In this document: positions 25,392 through 33,360 of the stretch, one piece after another
How the letters are laid out: each line of letters opens with the position of its first letter
Numbering within the stretch: position 1 is the first letter of the stretch
From: Variovorax boronicumulans
Lineage (GTDB): Bacteria > Pseudomonadota > Gammaproteobacteria > Burkholderiales > Burkholderiaceae_C
DNA length: 64,000 bases
Direction of reading: 5' to 3'
Assembly: GCF_019352895.1 (NCBI RefSeq)
Contig: NZ_JAAAFX010000004.1
Location: forward strand, 1,170,714-1,234,713
Notes under the pieces: model-generated
The model's database searches: none
Told to the model about the DNA's origin: nothing
Seen by the model: only the letters and a program-made list of their open reading frames with translations
Position numbers and translations under genes: made by a program

Positions 25392-26357
25392 ATGCTGACC
25401 TCGACCCCCCACACCCTGCGCAACGACCCACCCGTCGACCGGCTGCGGGCGACCGTGATGCGGGCCGAGTTGGCCGCGATGATCGATCGCCTCACCGTCA
25501 CCGACGGCGCCCACGAGACCGCGATCCCGCGCCTCGGCCTGGTCCGCGCCACCCAGACCCAGCACCCGGTGCACGGCATGTGCGAGCCGGCCTTCTGCGT
25601 GCTCGCCCAGGGCAGCAAGCGCGTGCTGCTCTGCGACGAGGTCTACATCTACGACAGCAGCCAGTACCTGGTGGCCGCGCAGAACCTGCCGGTGACAAGC
25701 CAGGTGATCGACGCCTCGCCGGAAGCGCCCTACCTGGGCTTGCGGCTCGGCTTCGACGTCAAGGAAGTCACCGCGCTCGCGCTCGATCTCGCCTTCGGCA
25801 AGACCGCGCCGACGCGCGCCTCCCAGCGCGGCATCTTCACCGGGGAACTGTCGCCCACCTTGCTCGATCCCGTGCTGCGGCTGGTCAAGCTGCTGGACTC
25901 GCCCGAGGACATCGGGGCGCTCGCGCCGCTGATCACGCGCGAGATCCTGTACCGCGTGCTGCGCTCGACCGACGGCTGGCGGCTCGCGCAGATGGCGGTG
26001 GTCGACAGCCACAGCCAGCGCATCGCGCAGGTCATCAGCCTGCTGTCGCAGCGCTTCCAGGCGCCGTTGCGCATCGAAGACCTGGCCGACCAGGTGCACA
26101 TGAGCGTGTCCTCGCTGCACCAGCACTTCAAGGCCGTCACCGCGATGAGCCCGCTGCAGTTCCAGAAGCAGCTGCGGCTGCAGGAGGCCCGGCGCATCAT
26201 GATCGGCGAACACCTCGACGCCGCCACCGCGGGGCACCGCGTGGGCTACGAGAGCCAGTCGCAGTTCAACCGCGAGTACAGCCGCTTCTTCGGCTCGCCG
26301 CCCGCGCGCGACATCAAGCGCCTGCGCGAACGCCAGCTGGGGCGCCCGGACAGCTGA
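25392..26357 (+). CDS. AraC-family regulator with AraC_N (PF06719-like) domain
   Basis: 321 residues from ATG 25392 (MLTSTPHTLRND). The N-terminal cupin-like domain (about 45-195) carries QPVHGMCEPAFCVLAQGSKR-type residues and SSQYLVAAQNLPVTSQV, the typical AraC-N block. A linker leads to the C-terminal double HTH: IEDLADQVHMSVSSLHQHFK, then TAGHRVGYESQSQFNREYSRFFG, closing SPARD-like. Such regulators commonly control an adjacent oxidoreductase; here the next gene is a cyclophilin-like protein 151 bases downstream. Effector unknown. Confidence 0.92.
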   Translation: MLTSTPHTLRNDPPVDRLRATVMRAELAAMIDRLTVTDGAHETAIPRLGLVRATQTQHPVHGMCEPAFCVLAQGSKRVLLCDEVYIYDSSQYLVAAQNLPVTSQVIDASPEAPYLGLRLGFDVKEVTALALDLAFGKTAPTRASQRGIFTGELSPTLLDPVLRLVKLLDSPEDIGALAPLITREILYRVLRSTDGWRLAQMAVVDSHSQRIAQVISLLSQRFQAPLRIEDLADQVHMSVSSLHQHFKAVTAMSPLQFQKQLRLQEARRIMIGEHLDAATAGHRVGYESQSQFNREYSRFFGSPPARDIKRLRERQLGRPDS

Positions 26358-26498
26358 CGGGCGTCGGCCCGCGCCATCCCGCACACCCGTCGCACCCGCA
26401 AGGGCGGCGGCCGCATTTCCGAGAAAAAAGCACTGTCGGTGCCGCCCAGCGGCGCACCGCGGTCGCATCCGTTCCTTCGCTGGGCAGCCAACACCCTA

Positions 26499-26508
26499 GG
26501 GGTACCCC
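26499..26508 (+). promoter_or_regulatory. Palindrome GGGGTACCCC abutting a start codon
   Basis: Ten-base perfect palindrome that ends at the base before ATG 26509 and covers the place of the ribosome-binding site. It could fold or bind a protein to limit initiation, or be chance. No other Shine-Dalgarno is present. Confidence 0.3.
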
Positions 26509-26937
26509 ATGAAAATCCATCTGACACTGAACCATGGCACGGTGATTTCCGCCACGCTGGCGGACCACAGGACGGCCGAGGATTTCGTGGCCATGCTGCC
26601 GCTGACCCTCACGCTGCACGACCTGTTCCGGCGCGAGAAATTCGGCCCGCTGCCCGGCCTCGTCTCGGGCCGCGGCACGCGCGAGCGGGGCTATGCGGTG
26701 GGCGACATCGTGTGCTGGACGGCCGGCCCGGACCTGGCGATCCTGCACCGCCAGGACGGCCAGCCCCTGCGCGGCGGCTTCGAGCTGCTGGGCCGGCTCG
26801 ACTTCGGCGCCGAACACTTCGCCGTGCCCGGGCCGATCGACGTGACCATCACGCTGGCCGCGCCCGCGCACACCGATGTCACGACGGCAGGATGTCCGGC
26901 ACCAGCGGCCGCTGAAGGCGCGCGCGCCACCACTTGA
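26509..26937 (+). CDS. Cyclophilin-like fold protein
   Basis: 142 residues. The pattern fits the bacterial cyclophilin-like family (PF18050 type): an N-terminal strand KIHLTLNHGTVISATLADHRTAEDFVAMLPLTLTLHDL, then GRGTRERGYAVGDIVCWTAGPDLAILH and a closing FAVPGPIDVTITL. Residues Arg-Glu-Arg-Gly-Tyr are typical. Proline-isomerase activity is not proven for this family. Its last 59 bases overlap the convergent LysR gene on the other strand; the C-terminal 20 residues (after TLAAPAHTD) have no family match and arise in the overlap. Confidence 0.8.
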   Translation: MKIHLTLNHGTVISATLADHRTAEDFVAMLPLTLTLHDLFRREKFGPLPGLVSGRGTRERGYAVGDIVCWTAGPDLAILHRQDGQPLRGGFELLGRLDFGAEHFAVPGPIDVTITLAAPAHTDVTTAGCPAPAAAEGARATT

Positions 26938-27781
26938 GCGCCTCGCCCATGGCGCTGGGCTTCCAGGCCAGCCAGAAGGTCTCGTCGGGCCGCGATTCCT
27001 CGCAGGCCAGTTCGACCAGCGTGCCACGCGCCAGCGCGTCCTTCACGCAGTCGCGCGGCAGGAAGCCGTGGCCCAGGCCGTCGATCTGGCAGGTGATCTT
27101 GGCCGCCATCGACGGCACCGTGATGCGCCGCTGCCCGGCCAGCAGGCCGATGGTGCGGTCGGACATCGTGCGTGCGCCGTCGCCCACCACCACCGCCGTG
27201 TGCTGCAGCAGGTCGGCGCGCGTGAGCGGGCGCCGCAGCATCGCCAGCGGGTGCGTCGGCGCCACGCAGAACACGAAGGCCAGGCTGCCCACGGCCACCG
27301 CCTTGTAGCCGCCACCGGCCGGGCCGTCGCCGGCGGCCACGATGATGTCGGCCCGGCCGTCGCGCAGCGCCTCCCAGGTGCCGGTCATGGTCTCGCAGGC
27401 GATGCGCAGCCGGGTGCCGCAGTTCAGGTCCTCGAAGGCGCAGATGTCGTGGTTGAAGGCGCTGGTGGGGATCAGCGAGTCGTGCACCAGCCGCAGTTCG
27501 GACTCGAAGCCGGTGGCGATCTGCCGCATGCGCGATTCGAGCTCGCCCGCGGCCGCCAGCAGCCAGCGCCCCTCCTTGAGCATCTCCTGCCCGGCCGGCG
27601 TCAGCGTGACGCGCGGCCCCTGGCGCGTGAACAGCGCGAGGCCCAGCTGCTCCTCCAGCTTGCCGATCGCGTAGGAGATGGTCGAGGGCACCTTGTGCAG
27701 CCGCTCCGACGCGGCCGCGAAGGAGCCGTGGCGCGCGATCGCATCGACCAGCTCGATCGCCTCGAGGGTGATCTTCAGCAT
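26879..27781 (-). CDS. LysR-family regulator, divergent from pirin
   Basis: 300 residues. N-terminal winged HTH (LEAIELVDAIARHGSFAAAS, recognition helix around PSTISYAIGKLEEQLG). The substrate-binding domain follows, with PTSAFNHDICAFEDLNCGTR and DIIVAAGDGPAGGGYKAV. The nearest known relatives by character are the YhaJ/PA-type regulators of quinone-like or aromatic-stress genes that pair with pirin (and DoxX in other species), so control of the divergent pirin gene is likely. The 3' end overlaps the convergent cyclophilin-like gene by 59 bases. A dyad ATCGAA-ATA-TTCGAT lies 22 bases upstream of its start. Confidence 0.92.
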   Translation of the reverse strand: MLKITLEAIELVDAIARHGSFAAASERLHKVPSTISYAIGKLEEQLGLALFTRQGPRVTLTPAGQEMLKEGRWLLAAAGELESRMRQIATGFESELRLVHDSLIPTSAFNHDICAFEDLNCGTRLRIACETMTGTWEALRDGRADIIVAAGDGPAGGGYKAVAVGSLAFVFCVAPTHPLAMLRRPLTRADLLQHTAVVVGDGARTMSDRTIGLLAGQRRITVPSMAAKITCQIDGLGHGFLPRDCVKDALARGTLVELACEESRPDETFWLAWKPSAMGEALKWWRARLQRPLVPDILPS

Positions 27782-27802
27782 GGGCCTGCCTCTTTCTTGA
27801 TC

Positions 27803-27817
27803 ATCGAAATATTCGAT
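27803..27817. promoter_or_regulatory. Dyad ATCGAA-N3-TTCGAT, probable LysR operator
   Basis: A perfect 6-bp dyad with a three-base centre in the 196-base gap between the LysR gene and pirin. T and A at the outer edges fit a LysR-type T-N11-A core. The AT-rich position near the LysR start is where autoregulatory sites are usually found. Confidence 0.5.
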
Positions 27818-27977
27818 TGTTCTCGCATAAAACCTTCAGCATGGACGGCCTCCCGGCGTTCGATACTTCTTTCACACCGAGAGATCTTCCTCTGTGGATC
27901 GCCCGAACAGGGCGACCGATCCACCGCGGATCTTCTCGTGAATCTTATCGACAGTCTCAACGCAAAAGGACCCCATC

Positions 27978-28700
27978 ATGCTCGAACTTCGCAAGGCCGA
28001 TCACCGCGGCGTCGCCAACCACGGCTGGCTCCGCTCGCGCCACACCTTCTCCTTCGGCCACTACCACGACGCCCGGCAGCAGGGCTTCTCCGACCTGCTG
28101 GTGATCAACGACGACCGCGTCGACCCGGCCCAGGGCTTCGGCACCCATCCGCACCGCGACATGGAGATCTTTTCCTATGTGCTGGAGGGCGCGCTGGCGC
28201 ACCAGGACTCGATGGGCACCGGTTCGGTCATCCGCCCCGGCGACGTGCAGATGATGAGCGCCGGCACCGGCGTGCGCCACAGCGAGTTCAACCACTCGAA
28301 GACCGACGGCGTGCACTTCCTGCAGATCTGGATCGTGCCCTCGCTCAAGGGCGCGGCGCCGCGCTACCAGCAGGTGCATTTCGCCGAGGCCGAGAAGCGC
28401 GGCCGGCTGCGCCTGATCGCCTCGCCCGAGGGCGACGGCGGCTCGCTGGGCGTGCACCAGGACATGCGCATGTACGCCGGCCTGTTCGACGGCGCCGGCG
28501 AAAGCGCCACGCTGGAACTGCCCGCCGACCGCTACGCTTACGTGCATGTGGCACGCGGCAGCGTGGAAGTGAATGGCGAGCGGCTCGGCGAAGGCGACGG
28601 CGCGCGCATCCGCGGCGAAAGGCAGTTGCGCTTCGCCAAGGGCGAGCAGGCCGAGGTGCTTGTGTTCGACCTGCGGCCGCACGAGCTGCCGTCGATGTGA
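27978..28700 (+). CDS. Pirin family protein (YhhW-like quercetinase)
   Basis: 240 residues (E. coli YhhW 231). Bicupin; the N-terminal cupin carries the metal ligands His57, His59 (GTHPHRDME), His101 and Glu103 (GVRHSEFNHS), exactly the YhhW set. YhhW has quercetin 2,3-dioxygenase activity in vitro; the physiological substrate is unknown and pirins are linked to redox or electrophile stress. Start ATG 27978 with AAAAGGA eight bases upstream. It is followed by a small GNAT gene whose possible GTG start overlaps the pirin stop. Expected to be controlled by the divergent LysR. Confidence 0.93.
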   Translation: MLELRKADHRGVANHGWLRSRHTFSFGHYHDARQQGFSDLLVINDDRVDPAQGFGTHPHRDMEIFSYVLEGALAHQDSMGTGSVIRPGDVQMMSAGTGVRHSEFNHSKTDGVHFLQIWIVPSLKGAAPRYQQVHFAEAEKRGRLRLIASPEGDGGSLGVHQDMRMYAGLFDGAGESATLELPADRYAYVHVARGSVEVNGERLGEGDGARIRGERQLRFAKGEQAEVLVFDLRPHELPSM

Positions 28701-28726
28701 GCACGGAACAAACCAGGAAACGCAGC

Positions 28727-29047
28727 ATGCAAGACCCGCAAGCCCAGCCCGCGATCGTGAGGGACCGCCCCGAGAAGAGCCGCTTCGAGATCGCGCTCGA
28801 CGGCCACCGCGCGGTCGCCATCTACGAACACGCGCCCGGCGTCATCACCTTCGTTCACACGCTGGTGCCCGACGAGCTGCAGGGCAACGGCCTGGCCCGG
28901 CAGTTGGTGCTGGCCGGCCTGGCCTCGGCGCGCGAACGCGGGCTGGCGGTGATCCCCCGCTGCCCGGTGTTCGCCGCCTACATGCGCAAGCACCCCGAGA
29001 CACACGACCTGCTCGCGCCCGAGGGGCGGGCCCTGCTGGGGCTGTAG
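28727..29047 (+). CDS. Small GNAT N-acetyltransferase (YidJ/PF14542 type)
   Basis: 106 residues. Compact GNAT fold: FEIALDGHRAVAIYEHAPG, then THTLVPDELQGNGLARQLVL with the acetyl-CoA pyrophosphate loop (Q/R-x-x-G-x-G/A equivalent QGNGLA), and VIPRCPVFAAYMRKHPE, the signature of the small PF14542 group. The ATG at 28727 has AGGA eight bases upstream. A GTG at 28697 overlapping the pirin stop (GTGA) would add ten residues. Probably cotranscribed with pirin. The acetyl acceptor is unknown. Confidence 0.88.
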   Translation: MQDPQAQPAIVRDRPEKSRFEIALDGHRAVAIYEHAPGVITFVHTLVPDELQGNGLARQLVLAGLASARERGLAVIPRCPVFAAYMRKHPETHDLLAPEGRALLGL

Positions 29048-29048
29048 C

Positions 29049-30668
29049 TCAGTCCTTCGCGGCGGCGGCCCGCGCATGCTTCATGTCCAGCGCCAGGAAG
29101 TGGTGCACCACCGGCTGGCCCGGCCCGATGTGGAAGCGGATCGCCTCGTTCTGCAGGTCGGCATCGGCATGCGATACGCGGTGGTGCTGCCGCAGGTGCT
29201 CGGCCCAGGACTCGACCAGGAACCACTCCATCAGCCGCTCGGGCTCGCTGGTGTGCTCGGTCAGGCCCCAGGCGTAGGCGCCGTCGCGCCGGCGCTCGAG
29301 CGACACCCGTTCCATCGCCTGCACGAAGGCCGGCTGGTCTTCCTTGCGGATGCGGTACTCGACCTGCACCATGACCGGGCCGCGATCGTGCGCCACCGGC
29401 GCGGTCAGCAGGGGCTCGGGCCAGTGGTTCGAGGCCTGCAGGTCGGCCTCGCCGGTGGGCAGCCTGATGCGGTGGAACACGAAGGCCACCACGGCCAGGC
29501 CCGCGGCGCCGATGACCAGGGTCGTCGGCACGCCGATCTGCTGCGCGACCAGGCCCCAGCCCAGGCTGCCGCCGGCCATCGCGCCGTTGAAGACCGTGAG
29601 GTAGATCGCCAGCCCGCGGCCGCGCACCCAGTTGGGCAGCACCGCCTGCGCCACGCCATTGAGCGTGGTGAGCGCGATGATCCAGCCCACGCCCAGCAGC
29701 AGCATCAGCAGCACGGCCACCCACTGCGGCGGCGCGAGGGCCAGTGCCACCATCACCACGGCCGAGATCAGCGAGGCGGCGAGCACCAGCCCGTCGGCAT
29801 CGAGCTTCGCGCGCAGGCGCGGCAGCAGCACCGCACCGAGGATCGCGCCCGCGCCCACCGCGCCCAGCATCACCCCGTAGAAGCCGGCCGTGCCGCCGAG
29901 CATCTTGCGCGCCACCAGCGGCAGCAGCGCCCAGACCGCGCTGGCGAACAGGAAGAACACCGCTGCGCGCAACAGCACCACGTGCAGCTCGCGGCTGGCG
30001 CGCGCATAGCGCAGGCCGGCGCGGAAGGCACCGAAGAACTGCTCCGACAGGCCGGTGTCGACGGCGGCCGGCCGCTTCCACCACAGCAGCGCCGCGATCA
30101 CGAACACATAGCTCAGCACGTCGGCCCCATAGGCCGTGGCCGCGCCGAAGCTCGCGAGCAGCAGGCCGCCCACGGCCGGGCCGATGGCGCGCGCGATGTT
30201 GATGCCCAGCGAGTTGAGCGCCACCGCGTTCTTCAGGTCGGCGCGCGGCACCAGCTCGGGCACGATCGATTGCCAGGTCGGCCCCATCAGCGCGGCACCG
30301 ATGCCGCCGACGAAGGTCAGCGCGACCAGGTACTCGACCGTGAGCGCGTTGCTGCGCGACAGCAGCAGCAGCGTGGCGCTGACGCAGGCCAGCATCACCT
30401 GGATGAAGATCAGGAAGCGCCGGCGGTCGAGGATGTCCGACAGCACGCCCGCCGGGATCGCGAGCAGGAAGATCGGCAGCATGGCCGCGGTCTGGATCAG
30501 CGCCACGGCCGCAGGGCTGGCCGACAGCTCGGTGACCATCCACGAACTGGCCACGTCGCGCATGAAGCTGCCGACGTTGCCCAGCACCGTCGCGGCCCAG
30601 AGCACCGCGAACACGGGCTGGCGCAAGGGCGCGAAGCTGCCTTGCGCCTTGGTTGCGTCAGTGCTCAT
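29049..30668 (-). CDS. MFS_3 transporter with C-terminal soluble domain
   Basis: 539 residues. Residues 1-405 form about 12 membrane helices of the MFS_3 (EntS-like) group (LRQPVFAVLWAATVLGNVGS, GLAIYLTVFNGAMAGGSLGW). The last ~115 residues are soluble: GPVMVQVEYRIRKEDQPAFVQAMERV and MEWFLVESWAEHLRQHHRVSHAD. They resemble an antibiotic-biosynthesis-monooxygenase (ABM, dimeric alpha/beta) domain facing the cytoplasm. This layout is known in MFS_3 proteins; the tail's role is unknown. Start ATG 30668; the GTG before it (30671) is in frame. It overlaps the DoxX stop by 11 bases, so the two are coupled. Confidence 0.9.
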   Translation of the reverse strand: MSTDATKAQGSFAPLRQPVFAVLWAATVLGNVGSFMRDVASSWMVTELSASPAAVALIQTAAMLPIFLLAIPAGVLSDILDRRRFLIFIQVMLACVSATLLLLSRSNALTVEYLVALTFVGGIGAALMGPTWQSIVPELVPRADLKNAVALNSLGINIARAIGPAVGGLLLASFGAATAYGADVLSYVFVIAALLWWKRPAAVDTGLSEQFFGAFRAGLRYARASRELHVVLLRAAVFFLFASAVWALLPLVARKMLGGTAGFYGVMLGAVGAGAILGAVLLPRLRAKLDADGLVLAASLISAVVMVALALAPPQWVAVLLMLLLGVGWIIALTTLNGVAQAVLPNWVRGRGLAIYLTVFNGAMAGGSLGWGLVAQQIGVPTTLVIGAAGLAVVAFVFHRIRLPTGEADLQASNHWPEPLLTAPVAHDRGPVMVQVEYRIRKEDQPAFVQAMERVSLERRRDGAYAWGLTEHTSEPERLMEWFLVESWAEHLRQHHRVSHADADLQNEAIRFHIGPGQPVVHHFLALDMKHARAAAAKD

Positions 30669-31062
30669 CACGCCCCTTCAGGTCATGCCAGGCCACCAGC
30701 AGGAAGCCGCCTACCAGGCCCCAGTGCTCGAAGAAGGCGTTGGCCGCCATGAAGCGCTCGGGCGCCGCCACAGCGATCTCCCAGAAGCGGTTGGCCACGA
30801 AGGTCGCCATCAGCGTGAATCCCGCCAGGCCCAGCGCGCCGACCCAGCGATGGAAGCCGGTGAGGATCATCAGCGCCGCACCCAGCTCGAACACGATGAC
30901 CGCCACCGCCATCGGCCCGGCGGGCGACAGCCCGAAGTGATTCATCTCGGCGATGGCCGAGGGAAAGTCGGTCGCCTTGTTGAAGCCGCCTTGCAGGTAG
31001 GCGGCACAGAGGAAGAGCAGTGCGAGCCAGTGCACTGCGCGCGTGGTGAAGAGGCGGCGCAT
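30658..31062 (-). CDS. DoxX family membrane protein
   Basis: 134 residues, four membrane helices (about 9-27, 50-70, 75-95, 108-128). DoxX signature: LFLCAAYLQGGFNKATDFP in helix 1 and GAALMILTGFHRWVGALGLA in helices 2-3. DoxX proteins are small inner-membrane proteins tied to quinone/thiol redox homeostasis in some bacteria. It starts right before the amidohydrolase stop and overlaps the MFS gene at its end, making a run of coupled genes MFS-DoxX-amidohydrolase-XapX in transcription order XapX first. Confidence 0.88.
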   Translation of the reverse strand: MRRLFTTRAVHWLALLFLCAAYLQGGFNKATDFPSAIAEMNHFGLSPAGPMAVAVIVFELGAALMILTGFHRWVGALGLAGFTLMATFVANRFWEIAVAAPERFMAANAFFEHWGLVGGFLLVAWHDLKGRDEH

Positions 31063-33066
31063 CTAGACGGCCCAGCAGGCGCAACCCAAGGCGCCCCAGA
31101 AACTCTTCAAGTCCGCGATCGGCAGCTGGCTGCTCCACGCGGTCGCATGCTGGTGCCCGTGCACGTTGCAGTCGTTGGCGCAGGCGCAGTCGGCGGCCAT
31201 GCGACGCAGCGTGGCCTGCATCGGCTGGCCCTCCTTTTCGCCCCAGCCGCCGTAGCCGCCGAAGGTGCGCACCGGCGACCAGTCGGGCATGGCGGGCGGC
31301 GGCGTGCCGTCGTCATGCGACTGGAAAGGGCCCGCGCCGTAGACCACCCGGCCGCCGACCATCGTCAGCAGCGCGGTGGTGTCGGCGATCTCGGATTCGG
31401 GGCAGGCGAAGAAATCGCGGTCGGGCACCACCAGGTCGGCCAGCATGCCGGGCTCGATGCGCCCTTTCTTGCCGACCTCGTTGGAGAACCAGGTCACGTT
31501 CTCGGTCCACATGCGCAGGGCCGCTTCGCGGTCGATGCAGTTGCGCTGCGGATAGAGCTGCAGGCCGCCGACCGTCTTGCCCGTGACCAGCCACGACAGC
31601 GAGACCCAGGGGTTGTACGAGGCCACGCGCGTGGCGTCGGTGCCGGCCGAGACCTTCACGCCCTTCTCCAGCATGCGCTTGACCGGCGGCGTGGCCGCGG
31701 CCGCGCCCGCGCCGTAGCGCTCGACGAAATACTCGCCCTGGTAGGCCATGCGGTGCTGCACCGCGATGCCGCCGCCCAGCGCGGCGATGCGGTCGATCGA
31801 TTTCTCGGAGATGGTCTCGCAGTGGTCGAAGAACCAGTTCAGGCCGGCCAGCGGCGTGTCGCGGTCCACCTTCTCGAACACGTCGAGCGCGCGCTCGATG
31901 GTCTCGTCGTAGGTCGCATGCAGGCGCCAGGGCCACTTGTTCTGCACCAGCACGCGCACCACTTCCTCGAGTTCGCCTTCCATCTCGGGCGCCATGTCGG
32001 GGCGCGGCTGGCGGAAATCCTCGAAGTCGGCGGCCGAGAAGACCAGCATCTCGCCCGCGCCGTTGTGCCGGAAGTAGTCGTCGCCCTGCTTGTATTTCGA
32101 GCTCGCGGTCCAGTTGAGGAAGTCCTGCTTCTCCTGCCTGGGCTTCTGCGTGAACAGGTTGTAGGCCAGGCGGAGGGTGAGCTGGCCGGCGTCGGCCAGC
32201 TGCTGGATCACCTGGTAGTCCTCGGGGAAGTTCTGGAAGCCGCCGCCCGCGTCGATGGCGCCGGTCACGCCCAGACGGTTGAGCTCGCGCATGAAGTGGC
32301 GCGTGGAGTTGAGCTGGTAGTCGAAGGGCAGTTTGGGCCCCTTGGCCAGCGTCGCGTAGAGGATGCTGGCGTTGGGCTTGGCCAGCAGCAGCCCGCTCGG
32401 GTTGCCGGCCGCGTCGCGCACGATCTCGCCGCCCGGCGGCGCGGGCGTGTCTTTGGTGTAGCCCACGGCACGCAGCGCGGCGCCGTTGAGCAGCGCGCGG
32501 TCGTACAGGTGCAGCAGGAACACCGGCGTGTCGGGCGCCACCGCATTGAGCTCGGCGATGGTCGGCAGCCGCTTCTCGGCGAACTGGTGCTCGGTGAAGC
32601 CACCCACCACGCGCACCCATTGCGGCGCGGGCGTGATCGCGACCTGGCGCTTCAGCATGCCCATCGCATCGGCCAGGCTGCGCGTGCCGTCCCAGCGCAG
32701 TTCGAGGTTGTGATTGAGCCCGCCGCGGATGATGTGCAGGTGGTTGTCGATCAGGCCCGGCAGCACCGCGCGGCCCTGCAGGTCGATCACGCGCGTGCCG
32801 TCGCGCGCGAGCGGCAGGATGTCGGCATCGCGGCCCACGTGCGTGAAGCGGCCGTCGCGGATCGCGACCGCGGTGGCCGTCGGGTTGGCGCGGTCCAGCG
32901 TGGTGAAGCGGCCGTGGTGCAGGATGAGTTCGGGGGCATCGACCATGTCGGGCGTCCTTGAAGAAGCGGGAGTTTGCGCCAGGCCGGGCGCGGCCCATGC
33001 GGCGCCCAGTGCGCCCAGCGCACCGACGAACTGGCGGCGTCCCCGGGGATCGGATCCGGCGCTCAT
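31063..33066 (-). CDS. Tat-exported YtcJ-like amidohydrolase with cysteine-rich tail
   Basis: 667 residues. A Tat-type leader (SDPRGRRQFVGALGALGAAW, with Arg-Arg near residue 9) predicts periplasmic export. The metal-dependent amidohydrolase_3 (YtcJ-like) domain fills the body: GLIDNHLHIIRGG provides the HxH-type metal site, with LHATYDETIERALDVF, FFDHCETISEKSIDRI, SAGTDATRVASYNP and the closing DLVVPDRDFF. The final 50 residues hold six cysteines with histidines (ADCACANDCNVHGHQHA, LGCACWAV), unlike ordinary YtcJ proteins, so an extra metal or disulfide site is possible. ATG 33066 overlaps the XapX stop (ATGA). Substrate unknown. Confidence 0.88.
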   Translation of the reverse strand: MSAGSDPRGRRQFVGALGALGAAWAAPGLAQTPASSRTPDMVDAPELILHHGRFTTLDRANPTATAVAIRDGRFTHVGRDADILPLARDGTRVIDLQGRAVLPGLIDNHLHIIRGGLNHNLELRWDGTRSLADAMGMLKRQVAITPAPQWVRVVGGFTEHQFAEKRLPTIAELNAVAPDTPVFLLHLYDRALLNGAALRAVGYTKDTPAPPGGEIVRDAAGNPSGLLLAKPNASILYATLAKGPKLPFDYQLNSTRHFMRELNRLGVTGAIDAGGGFQNFPEDYQVIQQLADAGQLTLRLAYNLFTQKPRQEKQDFLNWTASSKYKQGDDYFRHNGAGEMLVFSAADFEDFRQPRPDMAPEMEGELEEVVRVLVQNKWPWRLHATYDETIERALDVFEKVDRDTPLAGLNWFFDHCETISEKSIDRIAALGGGIAVQHRMAYQGEYFVERYGAGAAAATPPVKRMLEKGVKVSAGTDATRVASYNPWVSLSWLVTGKTVGGLQLYPQRNCIDREAALRMWTENVTWFSNEVGKKGRIEPGMLADLVVPDRDFFACPESEIADTTALLTMVGGRVVYGAGPFQSHDDGTPPPAMPDWSPVRTFGGYGGWGEKEGQPMQATLRRMAADCACANDCNVHGHQHATAWSSQLPIADLKSFWGALGCACWAV

Positions 33067-33347
33067 GCCTTGCGCTCGACAGGTGCCTGCGCACCGTCGG
33101 CCGCAGGCTTCGCGCATTGCGGCAGTTGGCCGAACATGTGCGGCTTGACCTGGTGCTGCAGCCAGGATGTGGCCGTGGGGCCGCGGTCGAGCACGCGCTT
33201 GACCAGCGGCGGCAGCTGCTCGCCCGCGAGGATGCCCAGCAGGCCGACCAGCGCGATGATCGGCGGCGCCGGCGAGCGCACGCTGAACAACGCGTAGATC
33301 ACGCCGACCAACACGCCGAGGGCAAGCGAGACGATGTAGGGCTTCAT
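33063..33347 (-). CDS. XapX-domain membrane protein
   Basis: 94 residues. Two membrane helices at about 4-24 and 28-48 (YIVSLALGVLVGVIYALFSV and APPIIALVGLLGILAGEQL) match the XapX/DUF1427 domain; the rest is a hydrophilic tail. XapX genes usually sit beside amidohydrolases or purine/xanthosine genes, as here; function unknown. Start ATG 33347 (MKPYIVSLALG); a longer open frame to 33419 enters the upstream gene. The stop overlaps the amidohydrolase start. Confidence 0.87.
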   Translation of the reverse strand: MKPYIVSLALGVLVGVIYALFSVRSPAPPIIALVGLLGILAGEQLPPLVKRVLDRGPTATSWLQHQVKPHMFGQLPQCAKPAADGAQAPVERKA

Positions 33348-33360
33348 GGCGCGCTGGCGC

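Noticed and set aside
30136..32961. A 941-codon plus-strand frame opposite MFS, DoxX and the amidohydrolase
   Set aside because: Low-complexity translation, no recognisable domain, and it spans three well-supported genes and their junctions.
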